Assembly (NCBI RefSeq): GCF_029962835.1
Contig: NC_080588.1
Span: 60,598,001 to 60,662,000, forward strand
Direction of reading: 5' to 3'
From: Magnolia sinica
Taxonomy: Eukaryota > Streptophyta > Magnoliopsida > Magnoliales > Magnoliaceae
DNA length: 64,000 nt
Shown: positions 45,928 to 58,567 of the stretch, one piece after another
Position numbering within the stretch: the stretch's first letter is position 1
How the letters are laid out: each line of letters begins with the position of its first letter
The notes under the pieces: generated by a model
Databases searched by the model: none
What the model was told of the DNA's origin: nothing
What the model saw: the letters and a program-made list of their open reading frames with translations, nothing else
Translations under genes and position numbers: made by a program

Positions 45928-47427
45928 ATGGATACCTTATTTAGGCTAGTCAGTCTCCAATCAGACCAATCCTACAACTCCAGTAGAACTTCAAGCAGTT
46001 CAAGATCCTCAAGACAAAACCACCCACACCATCAAGAAGAATGCAGCTATCTTTTCATGGATGAAGACGATTTCTCTTCTTCTTCTTCCAGACATTTCTT
46101 CCCATACAACACAACCCCTCCAAACACCACTTCCGCCACACATCCCACCACCACACATGTTACTACTACACATACCTCCACCACCCATCTTTTTGAATCA
46201 CCCCAATTCAATTTCTCCCCCACTCCAAACCTACAATTGCCATCCTCAACATCAGCATCTGGCAAGTGGGCCACCGACCTATTAATAGAATCCGCCCGAG
46301 CAATCGCCGATAAGAACAGCGCACGTGTCCAACAACTGATGTGGATGTTGAATGAACTAAGCTCTCCCTACGGCGATACCGATCAAAAGCTCGCCGCATA
46401 CTTCCTTCAAGCACTCTTCTGCCGCATGACAGACACCGGCGAGCGCTGCCACCGTACGTTGGTATCCGCATCAGAGAAGACATGTTCGTTCGAGTCGACT
46501 CGTAAGACTGTCTTGAAATTCCAAGAAGTTAGCCCATGGACTACGTTCGGTCATGTTGCATGCAATGGTGCAATTCTCGAAGCCTTTGAAGGAGAGAACA
46601 AACTCCACATTGTAGATATCAGCAACACCTACTGCACCCAATGGCCCACCTTACTGGAAGCTCTCGCCACACGCAACGACGACACTCCCCATCTTCGAAT
46701 CACAACCGTCGTTGCAACCAAGGCCGTTGCAGGTAGCAGCAACGGAGCTGCTGCCGTACATAAGGTGATGAGAGAGATTGGAAATCGGATGGAGAAATTC
46801 GCACGGCTCATGGGCGTACCGTTCAAATTCAGTGTGGTCCACCATACCGGTGATCTATCAGATATGAATTTTGATGATCTTGAAATCAACGACGATGAAG
46901 CTCTCGCCATCAATTGCATCGGTACATTGCATTCCATCACTGCAGCTGGGTCCCGCCGCGATGCAGTGCTATCCGTCTTTCGACGGATGCGGCCGAAGAT
47001 TGTAACGGTAGTAGAGGACGAGGCTGATCTGGATATTGGAATTGACGGTGCAGATTTCGTTAGGGGTTTTCAAGAATCCCTCCGGTGGTTTTCCGTTTAC
47101 TTCGAGTCATTGGACGAGAGCTTCCCACGTGCAAGCAACGAGCGCCTGATGCTCGAGCGTGCGGCGGGCCGCGCTATCGTTGACCTCATCGCATGCCTGC
47201 CAGATGAGTCGGTGGAACGGAGGGAGACGGCCGCGCGGTGGTCGAGACGCCTCCAGGCCGCCGGATTCGCTCCTGCAGCATTCAGCGACGACGTGGCTGA
47301 CGACGTCCGCGCTCTCCTGAGGCGGTACCGGGACGGGTGGTCGATGATACAAGGCGGCGATGCGGCCGGAATCTTTCTAGCGTGGAAGGAACAGCCCGTC
47401 GTGTGGGCGTGCGCATGGAAGCCATGA
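45928..47427 (+). CDS. SHR: SHORT-ROOT GRAS transcription factor
   Basis: A single-exon gene of 499 residues (Arabidopsis SHR has 531). The N-terminus [11 protein letters not shown] and the block [12 protein letters not shown] are diagnostic of SHR. A Thr/His-rich low-complexity stretch follows (residues 62-87). The GRAS domain runs from about 114 to the end: LHR I with [20 protein letters not shown] (142-161), [20 protein letters not shown] (184-203), VHIID-type [15 protein letters not shown] (226-240), then LHR II, a PFYRE region with [20 protein letters not shown] (398-417), and SAW ending VVWACAWKP. In the family this moving protein is made in the stele, enters the endodermal layer, partners SCARECROW and drives asymmetric division and endodermis fate. 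Nothing looks broken. The start is fixed by the conserved N-terminus. Base composition rises to GC-rich in the last 400 bp, unlike the AT-rich flanks. Confidence 0.97.
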   Translation: MDTLFRLVSLQSDQSYNSSRTSSSSRSSRQNHPHHQEECSYLFMDEDDFSSSSSRHFFPYNTTPPNTTSATHPTTTHVTTTHTSTTHLFESPQFNFSPTPNLQLPSSTSASGKWATDLLIESARAIADKNSARVQQLMWMLNELSSPYGDTDQKLAAYFLQALFCRMTDTGERCHRTLVSASEKTCSFESTRKTVLKFQEVSPWTTFGHVACNGAILEAFEGENKLHIVDISNTYCTQWPTLLEALATRNDDTPHLRITTVVATKAVAGSSNGAAAVHKVMREIGNRMEKFARLMGVPFKFSVVHHTGDLSDMNFDDLEINDDEALAINCIGTLHSITAAGSRRDAVLSVFRRMRPKIVTVVEDEADLDIGIDGADFVRGFQESLRWFSVYFESLDESFPRASNERLMLERAAGRAIVDLIACLPDESVERRETAARWSRRLQAAGFAPAAFSDDVADDVRALLRRYRDGWSMIQGGDAAGIFLAWKEQPVVWACAWKP

Positions 47428-48507
47428 TGCGGATCTTTACAGCATCTAGCACGTGTGATTATGCATGGGAGGTGAATTGGCACGTGTGCATGGTAAGAAT
47501 TCACATGAGCATGGCATGGAATTGGGACGGTAATGTAAGGAGAGTGAAAAAAAAAAAAAGAAAAAAAAAGGAGGGAAGAATTGCTTGAATAGAATACGTT
47601 CGAAAAAGAATATATTATTGTTGTTATATTATCATTGTTATTAAATTACATGTTAGAGAAGGATTTTTCAAAAAAATGAGTGATTTAAAAAAAAAAATGG
47701 GGTTGTTGTTAGGTAATGTGATGATATCAGCTAATGGATTAGTTAAGAGAACTGATCAGCTACAGGCAACTGTGCCACTACTTTTGGCAACGTTGCCATT
47801 TTCCCGCCAATTTGATACTTGTTTTGGAAATCAGTATCATGAAAATGATAGGGCCCACCATGAAGATTATATTGGTTGGAAATCAGCTTGATCGGCTCTC
47901 TGAAAGAGCAAACACGTGTGTTGAGTCAAACCGTCGGTTATCCTTTGAATCCAATGTTGTGGCCCACCTGATAAGAAGACTGGGCTTATCTTTTTTTTAT
48001 AATGATTGTCTTGGTGGGTTTTACTGTTTTAATGGTAGTGATTTTCTATGCAAGTGGTATTTTAGCGGGAAGGATGTACAGTACCATAAGTTGTGGTACC
48101 TTGCCTGTAGGTGATCCGCTCTCATTAGTTAAAAGAGAAGGAATGGAGGTCCACCTAGGGAGAGTAGCTGAAAATAGTTCTCCATGGGATTGTGTGATGA
48201 TCGGGACCGGTCAAGAGGTGGGCCCCACAATGCATAGTAGCAATCCACGGTATTTGGATGATAGAAAAAAACGTTTGATCGATGTTCCATTGAATTTAAC
48301 GGGTTGGCTATTTTTGTATGGTCCTAAGGATGGCGTGATCTTTACCCATGGCCCATCATGGTGGGGCCATCCCAAGATCGTGGATCACGAATTTGGATGC
48401 TCCCGAGGTGTATGGTTGAGGGGTCGTTATCAGGTGGTGAGACAGAATCTTATGGGATGAATTGGGAAGGAGAATACGAATCTAACAAATGGAGGTAGGT
48501 TTAGTGG
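47428..48507. other. SHR 3' flank and intergenic DNA
   Basis: A-rich runs at about 47547-47568. An open stretch at 48002-48460 has no recognisable domain and contains GTGGGCCCCACAATG and GGTGGGGCCATCCC words of the foldback type, so I treat it as non-coding. Confidence 0.5.
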
Positions 48508-49014
48508 ATCGCCTGTGACCCCTGACAGAGATATATCTCGGTGCCTGGGGCTGTGTGGGGCCCACAGAGATATCAGTGACAAAGCCACTCCGTCCATCTG
48601 TTGTGAAGGATCACAGTAGGAGAGATATCTAAAAATCAGGTAGATCCAAAGCTCAGGTACGCCACACCAAACTAAACAGTGGGAACGGAAGCATCCACCG
48701 TTGAAATATTCCTGGAGCTGACCATGATGTTTATATGCCATCCAAGCTGTTCATCAGTTTATTACCACTCAGATAAACTGTAAGCACAAATATCATCCTA
48801 ATAAAAAACTTCTGTAGTCCCCATCCATTCAATCCCCATTGTTTCGTTTGATATGGCCCACATGAGTTTTGGATCTACCTGATTTTTAGAATCATGTCCT
48901 ATTGTGATCCTGCAAAATAGATGGACGGAGTGGATTTGTCACGAACATCTCTGTGATTCCCACACCGCCACCTGCACAGGAATAAATCTGTGCCCGGGGT
49001 CACAGGCAATGTCC
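48508..49014. mobile_element. Mutator-like foldback element (507 bp)
   Basis: TIRs GGATCGCCTGTGACCCC on the left and, reverse-complemented, GGACATTGCCTGTGACCCC on the right. Inner arms TGTGTGGGGCCCACAGAGAT and AACATCTCTGTGATTCCCAC pair, as do GATCCAAAGCTCAGG and its counterpart near 48880. Same layout as 1357-1861 with a different outer TIR. A 9-bp duplication is not evident. Confidence 0.75.
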
Positions 49015-50013
49015 AGAAATTGATCGTTAGAGTCAGGTGAACCGGAATATTGTAGAGCCGTCTATCCAACCGTACACATGGAAGAGTGATTTATCAATCA
49101 GATCCATCCATCTACTTCCCTATCATGGATGGCTTGTAATTCAAAAATCAGACTTATTATCAATGTCACCCTCTACTTTTCTTCAGTCCAACCATTTTCG
49201 TTTTCTACCGTCAGATTTGATGGTGACAGATCAGATGTATAAGATCATCAGATCGACGTGTATTTTGAACCACTTGCTATCCACATTATACGCAACTAGG
49301 TGGGCGGCTACAAATGATAAATTACACTTCCGTGTATAGTTGTGAGAGATGGGTGTACCATCTTCCAGTACTTCGCAGCTACCCTGTCATCTACCGTACA
49401 GCCCCTTGAAGACGTCGGTGGGCCCACCAAAGACTCCTAGAGCCCATATAAGCCCATGGGGTACTAAACTGACGGGTACTTTTGGCCCGCAAGGAGATAG
49501 TGGGAACTGCTTTTGAGGGGCTCTAGCAGTCTTTTGATGAGACATGCCTCCCCTGAGACCCTCCACTCACCCCAAAAGACCCCCTTTTTCTATCTTTTGG
49601 TCTTTTTAATGTTCTTCTTTTGGTGGGCTTTTGAGGAAACATGGCCCACTTCTTTTTATATTGGCATTCTCTATCAATGAAATTAGGTCATTGAGGTGGA
49701 CATGGTCTATAATTCTATCTATTGACTAGGACCTAGTCGTGCTGATTGGATGAGAGTAACCATCCGATTGGTTGGTCTTATTTATTTATTTTATTTTATT
49801 AAATATAATTCTTCCTTTTGTTGATTTTGGATGAAACGGGTCAAGGATTGCTTGGAGTTTTAGGCTGTGGCCCGTCAATTTGGACGGTCCTATTAGATGG
49901 TCACATGCATTGACTATTGGACGGTCCTATTAGATGTATCGTTTCTAGATAATATTGTTGTACAGCTTATAAATTTTAACAATAGTAGCAACAAAATAAT
50001 AATAATAATAATA

Positions 50014-50051
<38 letters not shown>

Positions 50052-51219
50052 CATATATGGCTCAACTGAGGATGCAGTTTATGATAGAGTGGAATTGTGA
50101 ACGCAATTTGTATAATTGACCTTAATTAATTAGGATAATGGTTAGATAATTGTTGTTGGAGTAACGTACACGGTAATTAATTGAAATAAGGCTTAAATAA
50201 TAAGGTTTAGATGACTATTGTTGTTATCGTCATTGTCGGCATTGTCGGTGTTCTTAGAATAATACGATGGAATGGGTTGAGAAGTATGAAACCTTCCCCT
50301 GCACATGGTCCCATTTAGATTTCTTAGCATTCACCTATCTAGGTGTACATTTAAGTACAATCCCTTCGTCTTGCTATTATGCAAAAGCCATTGAAATACG
50401 ATGGCCTGGACTTAAACATTTATGATTGGACCTATTTTTTTTATGAATAATTGTGTAAATTCATTTTTTGTTGTTAGGACAATCCAATTGGTATGATTTG
50501 TGGAGTCAACCTAGGAAGAGTGGAATGGCCTAATATTGGATGATCCAAATAGGTGACATGGATGCCAACAAGTCCTAATAAAAATATGTGTGCCTTAAGT
50601 TTCCATACACTTTGCCTATTGGATCAATGTATGTGAAGTTTGATAGAGCTTGAATGATATCAGAGAAACGAGAATATGGATTTGGTTAATTCATGAATAA
50701 GTTGATTTTTATGGATTTGTACTGGATTTGGATTTGATAGAGCCCAAGTTTATAATTTGGGTATCATGCCTCCAATCCACGAATTTAGGACGCATATGTT
50801 TCAATGGAATAACTTTTTATTGCTCGTTAAAAAACTCATACGTCACGAAATTATAACATTTTCTAGGTGTTGAATTATGGGGGGTTCAAATCCATGGATT
50901 CATGGGAGTATGTATTCAGGAAAAAAAAAATCTCCAATAAAAATAAAATAGAGCCTTGTTCATGTGCATGCCACAACATATGCTAGATTGGCGGAGGGGG
51001 GCCAAATTGTTTATCATTTGAGACCCACTGTTTATATTCCTTTTCAAGAAAATCAAGCCATAGTTAAATATTCCCACAATATTAGAAATGGTCGCCCGTC
51101 CATTTCAATTGTACATCGAAATCCATATGTTAATCTAACTTATTAGAATATATGTCATTTTAGTCCAATGAATTATATATTTTATTCATTGATACTTTAT
51201 TTAAGCTTAATATTATTGT
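49015..51219. other. Intergenic DNA, no gene seen
   Basis: AT-rich. An (AAT)n run meets (TTA)n at about 49996-50051, forming a perfect potential hairpin. Otherwise unrecognised. Confidence 0.5.
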
Positions 51220-51364
51220 TGTTGGTGAACAACTGTGTATTTTATTGACTAAAATTGTATATAAATACAGGGAAGATATAAATACAATAGTTATATTTAT
51301 AACTGTAAAAGTTTATACAAGGAATAACATAATGTATAGATTCTACATAATTTATATACATACA
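51220..51364 (-). repeat. 3' LTR of the copia element
   Basis: It begins (minus) TGTATGTATATAAATT directly after the polypurine tract and ends GTTCACCAACA, so TG...CA ends are present. The length of about 145 bp is short but possible for copia. With no partner LTR the limits are tentative. Confidence 0.55.
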
Positions 51365-54300
51365 CTCCCCTTAAACTTAAGATGTATTTATAAGAATCAG
51401 GGAGAGTTTGGAAACAAGATACAAAAAACAGGAGGCAATGTGATATTTGATAAAGAAATCCACAAGTTGTTTAGAGAAGGTTATATACAGGAAAGAAGTG
51501 TGCTATCTAAATATTATTGTTGAACAAAATGACAATCTACCTCAATATGCTTGGTGTGCTCATAAAATTTAATGATGCGCGCAATGTGGATTGCATTATC
51601 ACGGTACAAGAGTGTTGGTGTTGCAAATGAACACCAAAATCAGCAAGTAACTATCATAGCCAAACAATCTTAGTAATAGCTTGAGTCATTACTCGATATT
51701 CAACCTCAGTAGCAGATTGAGAAATACATTGTTGTTTCTTACTCTTTCAGGAGAGAAGAAAAACTCCAAGAAATATGTAAAAGCTTATGGTAGACTTCCG
51801 ATCAGAGATAGATCCAGTGAAATCAAAATCTAAATATGTTTAAAGCTCAAGGAATGTAGTTGCTGATAAAAAATAACTTTATTAAAAGTCTTTTAAATAT
51901 ATTGGATGATACATAAAACAACTGTTAAATGGACATAGCAAAGAGCACTCAAGAATTGGCTGACAAAGTAAACAACATAAGCAATATCTAGTTGAAGAAT
52001 GATTAGGTAAATCAATCCTCCAACAAGTTGGTAATAAAAAGTGGGATCCAAAAGTTCTCCTTTTGTATGACTGAGCTTGATATTTAATTCAATTAAGATG
52101 TGATCAACTCGCTTAATAACATCCATTAATCATGCTCAAGAGAGAAGATCAGTGGCATATTCGATTTGAGAGATTACATAGTTAAGAGGAGAATATGCAA
52201 CTTCGAGTCTTAGAAAGTAACGTAAAATCTGAGGTCTTTCATGTAAAAAAAACCTTCTAAGATATTCTTTGATTATACGAATAATAGTTTTATCATCACC
52301 AGAAATGATCATTTCATCAATATAGAGCAATAAAGTGACCTGACCTTTAAGAGTGTTCAAGACTAATAAGACAGGATTATGAGAACTTTGTTGATTTCTA
52401 TTGAGAAATGCATTTTTTTTTACATTAAACTGATATACATAAGCCATTGACGAATGACAACAATAACAATCAAGGTCTGAACTATTATCATATAAGCAAC
52501 CAGAGTAAATGTTTCAGAAAAGTCAATGCCCAATTGTTGATTGTAACTATTGGCTACAAGGTAAGCTTTATATTTTTCAATACTTCCATCCGCTTTTGTT
52601 TTAATCTTGTACATCCATCGACAACTAATTGTATGCCTTTTTGGGGGAAGAGAAATAAGTTTTCATTATTTGATTTGATCAAGCGCATCTAGTTTTTTTG
52701 ACATGACCTATTGCCATTTAGGATGATTTGTTGCTTCTTTATATGACTGAAGCTCAAAATATGATTGAACTGTGACAAAGAAAGTCCAATGATGTAGTAA
52801 AAGGATTTCATGATCTGTAAAACGAGTAAAAGAAATAGAGGATCTAGAGCTACGACAAACTGCAGGAGACGGTGCATGATCAGTAGGAGCAAAAGATGGA
52901 AGGAAATATTGGTAATAAGTAAAACATCTGTTGTATAATTTTCTTAAGGTCCTGCAAGAGATATCTTAGACAAAGATAATTTCCTGTAGAATGAAAAAAG
53001 AAATGAGATGTCAATAGAAAATGTACTTTCTCTTGCGGAGTGAAAGAGAATATGTTTATAGCTTCTTGAAACAATAAGTACATTCGATTCTGGATCATAA
53101 TATTGATACTCCCTCTATTTGTTTGGGTACCCAAGAAAGCAACACTTAACAGTTTTAACAAACAATTTTTTTATATATGGTTGTAAAGAGAATAAAACAA
53201 GTGCATCTAAACTCACGAAGAGCATAGTAGTCAGGACAATGAAAGAATAGTCGTGCAAATAGTGAATTTCCAAACAAGATAGAGGAGGGCATAATATTAA
53301 TTAAATAAATGGCAGTGCGAATAACTTTTGCACAGAACTCTTTGGGAATAGAGATGGATAAACCTAAGTAGTTTTGAGAATGTGATGATTTTTTGCTCAG
53401 CCACACATTTTTGCTCATGGGTATATGAATAAGAGTTTTGATTTTTAGAAAGAAATTATTAAAATTTCTCATTAATATATTCTCCTTTGGAGTTAAACTT
53501 CAGAGCTTTATTTTTAGTTGAAACTTCTACGTAATTATAAAATTCAAAAAATATGTTATAAAGCTCAGAGTGACTGGACAAAAAATATCCAAGTATATTT
53601 AGAATAATCATCAATAAATTATACATAATAATGAGATCCTCCTTTTAATAAAATGGGAGTGGGTCATCATATATCATTATGCATAAGATCAAATGTATAA
53701 GAAGAAATAAATATACCATGACTGGAAGGTAAAACATGAGTTTTAGCAAATTACAAGATGTAGTCCTTAATATTATTTAGATTTTATGGAAAAAAGTACC
53801 AAGCATATGATGTAAAATCATGAATTGTAACAAAGAAACAGAAACTTGACCCAAACGACAATCTCATAATGATGAAGCATCGACTGTATTTACTACATTG
53901 GTAGATATACAACCTGAAGTGTCCAAGTTTAGATAGTTTAAAAAATAAATATGTCTAACCTTATGCCTAATCTCAATCAGCTTTTTGGATTGAAGATTTT
54001 GCACATAACAAATGAAAGGAGAAAAAATAGAAATGCAATTAAATCATATAATTTGATCAACCTAGAGTAAAGTCATGGTGATAGATGGAACATAGCAGAC
54101 ATCAAACATGGTTAAATTTTTTTTTAAATAGACTTAGTTTTAAAAACTGACATAGGATCCATCTGTTGTGTGAATAGAGTCAGAAAAAGGTTGACAAATG
54201 TCTAAAAAAGAATCATTTATAGTCAAGTGACTGAAGCGCAAAAATTAATTAACCTAGTAAAAACAGTGTTACCTAAAAAGGAAGTAATAAAATCAAAAGA

Positions 54301-54650
54301 TATATTAGCTTGGGAGAGTATAAAATAAAGTTACTTTAAATTGAAAATGATAAATAAAGAATCAAAAAGAGCATCTTGTGTAGATGCAATAGAGAAATCT
54401 GAAATAGCAGATGGGTCTGTAGTGTGCTCTGGAGATGGACCCATGTTGATAGTTAATTGTAGAAAAAGATTTCGTAATGTAGAAGAGATTTTAGATTGAC
54501 CCATGGGTCTGACATGCTCTCTGTCCAAAACCCTTCCAATAGTTGCATCTGATAGGTGAGTTGTGAGATGCAAAAGAAGAAGTTTGTCTTCATGTAGAAA
54601 AAAAAACAAAAAGCTAATCAAGAAGTGAAATTCATCTTAAACTCTGTGCA
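51220..54650 (-). mobile_element. Ty1/copia retrotransposon, 3' half, decayed
   Basis: Minus strand from right to left: part of the GAG-pre-integrase region (about 53880), integrase (about 53690-53155, GGSHYYV, AKVIRTAIYLINIMPSSILF, LREFRCTCFILF), RT (52614-52136, KYKAYLVANSYNQQLGIDFS, LLLYIDEMIISGDD where YVDDMI is usual), RNase H (52126-51893, then IEVDCHF about 51550), a polypurine tract AAGGGGAG (about 51365-51372) and a short 3' LTR (51220-51364, TGTATGTATA to ACCAACA). Many stops and frameshifts. The 5' LTR was not found; 54331-54621 may be a gag remnant. Confidence 0.85.
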
Positions 54651-55315
54651 TTAGAAAATGACTTATAAAAAAAACTTGTTTGCTAAAAGAGTTAGAATTG
54701 AGAGTTTTAAGCTTTGTTTATTCAGTAATTAGCTTTTCAAGAGTCTAAGTCCATGATGGAAGAGACGATATATGTAGTATAGAAATATAAACACCATTAA
54801 ATTCAAGATGAAAGGCCATTAAAAATTCAATAACTCTAAACTAATTCCAAGATCATTCAAGGATCTAGGCACTGGGGTCATCCTTAAGTACATGCTCCAT
54901 ACGAGTTAAACAATCCCATAACTATTTAATGGAAGAGTAAATCTCTTAAATCAACTGATTTTTCTAATGAAGAGATCGAAGTTATTATACTAATCGATTT
55001 TTTTTCCAATTAGTTTGATGAAATATCATCTCAAGAAAAAATCCATACTTCATGGGTAATTCAAAAATTGTTCACATTTACACTAATATTAGTTTCGATA
55101 AAGATCATTAACCAGGCTATAATACGTATATTGTTGGCATCTCATTCTATACTTTTTTTAAGCGTCGTCTTTGGGTTCAATCTCGGAAGCATTAATATAA
55201 CCTAAAAATTCCATTAATAAAGCCTAAAAGTCTCTTACCATAAATTACATTTTGCATAAATAATTTCTAGTAAGTATGGTTGGACCCATTTAATTTGAAA
55301 AAAATTAGCTGAAAA
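54651..55315. other. Spacer left of the Tat element
   Basis: AT-rich and unrecognised. It may be the 5' part of the copia element, decayed past recognition. Confidence 0.4.
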
Positions 55316-55320
55316 GATTC

Positions 55321-56104
55321 TGTTGATGCAAAAATCTGGTCCACCCTCCTTAGACCTTTGAATACCTGCACAAGAAAAGGACAAAGGAGACCCTGGCTAG
55401 AGCAGGGGACCCTCCGATGCCAAAGTCAGGCTAGAAATCTGGATCTTATAGTATTGAGGGATTTCAGGAGAGAGTTTTTGCGTACCTTTTACCCTTGAAG
55501 TGTGTCTCATTTATAGGAGAGGGAGGATCCCGCCGTACGGGGATTCTTTCCCCAATTTCTAGGGGATTTGATTTAGCCGTAATCTACTTACGGACGCTTC
55601 CTGATAACAAGATCCTCGAGATCGAGAATCCTTTCCCATGATTTTCGGAATGGTATTTAAGCTTACACCATCTCTTCCTCGCTCAGCTCGGCCTTGACTG
55701 ACTCAAGTAACAGACGAGTCTCAGCTGGCTACAAGGATAAAGCTTTTTGCCTCCTATCGGATGAAACAGGCTCGGCTTACGGCCGACGTTCTTCCTTAAT
55801 CCGATAACTGGCACTTAACCGGCCTTATATGGGTCAGTTTTATGGTCGGTCTGGTTGCTTTTAGCTTCAGGGGATCAATCGACTCCTTTAGACATTGTTG
55901 CCTCGTTAACCGAGCTAACTTTATGTGTCTTACTTTGCCTATAGCTCCTGACTCTTAAAGTCTTGGTCGGGAGTTTTCCAGGAATCCGAGTTAAGCCTCT
56001 CCTCTAGGCTTTGTCTCGTGCGTTGCCTCGGACTCTTGAGCAGTGCCGATAGAGTTGGTCCATTCTATAACCGGGTCTCCAGACTTGGTATTTTTTTCCC
56101 AACA
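55321..56104 (-). repeat. 3' LTR of the Tat element
   Basis: Plus-strand reading starts TGTTGATGCAAAAATCTGG and ends TTTTCCCAACA. The minus-strand purine tract AGGAGTAGGGGGCTTAC lies just inside (56105-56121) and fits a PPT. Confidence 0.93.
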
Positions 56105-56410
56105 GTAAGCCCCCTACTCCTTGTGTTAGTTAGGTCGACATTGAGTAATGAGTTTTTTTGAGTCAGTGTGCCCTGGAGACCAAGGTTATGATGAGGCATT
56201 TAATGCTTCTTGTGTCGTTCTTGACTGACATCGGTTTGGTCCTCGAGGTCGCACGAGCGAATAGTCGTCAGAACGTTTCGTCCGCTTATGAGCATCGAAC
56301 GCGTGGCGAGGGCGTTACTTGCGTTAGTCGACGTGCGCCAGGTGTTGGGCGGGGGAGTCGAAGCAGGTATCGATTTGACTCCTCCTTAAATGTCGTTGCC
56401 ACGTGGCTCA

Positions 56411-58125
56411 GGTATAAAAGGGGAGAGCGGGATTTATTTCTCATTTTCATGCGAGCTTTTCTTTCCCGTTTTCTCTTCTTCCTTTCTCCTCCTCTCTGTC
56501 TGTTTTCGTGTTTCACCACTTCCTTTATTACTTTCACTCTTCTTCTCCTTTTTACTTTCCCAACTGTGCGCTTTTTGCCTCTCCGATGAGTTTTCTTTCC
56601 CTCCCTTTCCTTTTCGACTTTTTAATGGCAATGTATTCTTCAAGTCCCCGAGAAGGGATTTTCGGTGATGAGGACTAAACAGGACATCTCTGGAATGTCT
56701 CGGAATCACCCTCATTGCTGGCGAAGATGGCGATTAGTGCCAATGAAGCTTTCCGGTTCTTTGAAAGAACGTTTGGAACTTCAGCGGAACGTCCTACTTT
56801 GGCGGGTCCTTCCGGCGGAGGGGTGTCTCTGGTGACTGCCCCTGGGAGACCTAACCCCCATTTTTCTGGGGATGACTTGGAAGAAGAGGATGAGGAGTTA
56901 GAGTAAACCACTAAATCGGTTCCCCTCAGAAGGTCGGCCAGGGCCATTGAGTCGGCAGACGAAGAGGGAGATACTGCCGAGGGAGAAGTTGGAGACGATC
57001 AGAAGGGTCCAATCCCATCAGTTTTAACTGAGGCAAATTTAGACAGGATCCGAGTCGGGTGTCATGTCCCCGACTCGGTTATTATTCATCTTCCCCTTCT
57101 AAGTGAATTGCCTGACCATCCTCCTACTGGGATAGTCGCAATTTTTCAAGTCACAATGCAATGTGGCTTACGTCTGCCCCTCTAACTCGTTGCTCGAGAT
57201 TTTCTGTCCTGACTCCGAATCGCTCCTGGGCAGATAGTGCCGAATGGGTGGAGGAACTTGTTCGGATGTTCAGTGTTTTGGACCGAGACAGAGCAACCCT
57301 CACTGACTATGGACGAGTTCCTTTATCTGTACCAAATACGGCCAAACCTTCAACAACCCGGCTGAAACTTCTTATGCGCTTGGCAGAACAAGGGCGGTCC
57401 TTTGATAATCGACCCTCCTACCTCCAACAAACACTGGAGAGAGAGGTGGTTTTGGGCATACGGTCGCTGGAAAACTGTCGAGCCTGGGCTCTTCGAATCT
57501 CGTATTCCCTGGGCATTTTCTGAAGCAGGTGACTCGGCATTTCCTTTTTCCGTATGTTTTCTATTTTGACATTTCTGAGTCTGACTAAACGCATTTTGCA
57601 GATATCCCTAAGGAAGGCTGAGGCTAGGAGTTGGTGCTCTAGCTCGGATCAAGGATCTGAGGGGACTAAGCTCGAAAGATCGATCTTCAAAGACTCTTCT
57701 TCAACCAGATCGCCTCCTTCTCTCGGGCCTAGACTCTGCTGTGACAGGTATCCTCGATTTATTCTGTCGTGTTTCTATTGGGTTCTGTCTAACTCTTTAC
57801 CTTATCTGATATAGAGATGGTCAAAGCTCGACCCTTCCTTAAATCGGTGTAAAAAATGAAGGTTCCTCCGAGGTCAGTGATTCTGTCAGAGCCTCGTCCT
57901 TTAAAGAAGGCGAAGATGACTCCGAAGGCTAAGGAGCTATCCACCCCAGTCCCCCTTGCTTCGGTCGTCCCGACCGTCGTCGTGCTTTCTGACCCCGAAG
58001 AGAGGGCGGAAGAGACAGAAGCGGCTCGTGCCGAGTCTCAAGTTGCTTCTGAGCCGGGGCCCGTTGTAGAGCGGATCTCGGAACTAAGAGAGGAGCAGAG
58101 AGAGGAGACTTCAGGAGGGGGATGA
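56411..58125 (+). pseudogene. Antisense ORF of the Tat element (Transposase_28/gypsy-type domain), broken
   Basis: Plus strand, opposite to gag-pol. A TATA box (GTATAAAAGGGG, about 56411) precedes a CT-rich leader. The coding signal starts about 56586-56640 and includes AISANEAFRFFERTFGTSAE (from 56729), RRSARAIESADEEGDTAEGE (about 56927) and a domain at 57150-57500 with LRIAPGQIVPNGWRNLF, DEFLYLYQIRP, NKGGPLIIDPP and SNKHWRERWFWAYGRW. That last order is the plant 'putative gypsy type transposon' family (Pfam Transposase_28). At least four in-frame stops interrupt it. A Glu/Ala-rich tail (57856-58125) ends the region. Probable introns make exact exons uncertain. Confidence 0.78.
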
Positions 58126-58189
58126 CTCAACAGGAGCCTTCGCCTTTCCACTTCGTGAGGTGGCCTGAAGCTTCTGGTTTCTGTAGGAC

Positions 58190-58534
58190 CTAATATAGTG
58201 GGAGATCAGTCATGACAATAATTGTATGAGCATGAAAATATGGCCGAAGTCGTCGCGAGGAGGCAATCAACACTAGGGCCACTTTTTTCAGGAGTGGGTA
58301 TCTCATCTCTGCTGGTAGTAATGCTTTATTGACGTAATAAACTGGCAGTTGTTTTCCTTCGTGCTCCTGTATCAGTGCTAAGCTAACCGCTACCTCGGAC
58401 ACTGCAAGATATAACAGCAGGACTTCTCTTGGCTCGGGTTTCGATAAGAGGGGCGGAGACCTGAGGTAAGACTTTAATTGCTGGAACGCTGCTTCGCACT
58501 CTTCTGTCCAATCTATCATTTGTCGTCCCTTCAA
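58190..58534 (-). pseudogene. Tat element RNase H, truncated
   Basis: Reads IDWTEECEAAFQQLKSYL, PPLLSKPEPREVLLLYLAVS, VYYVNKALLPAEMRYPLLKK and stops after IIVMTDLPLY. The catalytic C-terminal part and the whole integrase that should follow are absent; the antisense ORF begins 65 bp on. Confidence 0.9.
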
Positions 58535-58567
58535 TTGTTTGAAAAATGGGAGACATTTATCGGTGGC

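Noticed and set aside
47097..47504. 135-codon minus-strand open frame
   Set aside because: Antisense shadow of the GC-rich 3' end of SHR.
48002..48460. 152-codon open frame after SHR with a hydrophobic N-terminus
   Set aside because: The hydrophobic start is suggestive, but it contains foldback-repeat words (GTGGGCCCCAC, GGTGGGGCCAT) and matches no family I know.
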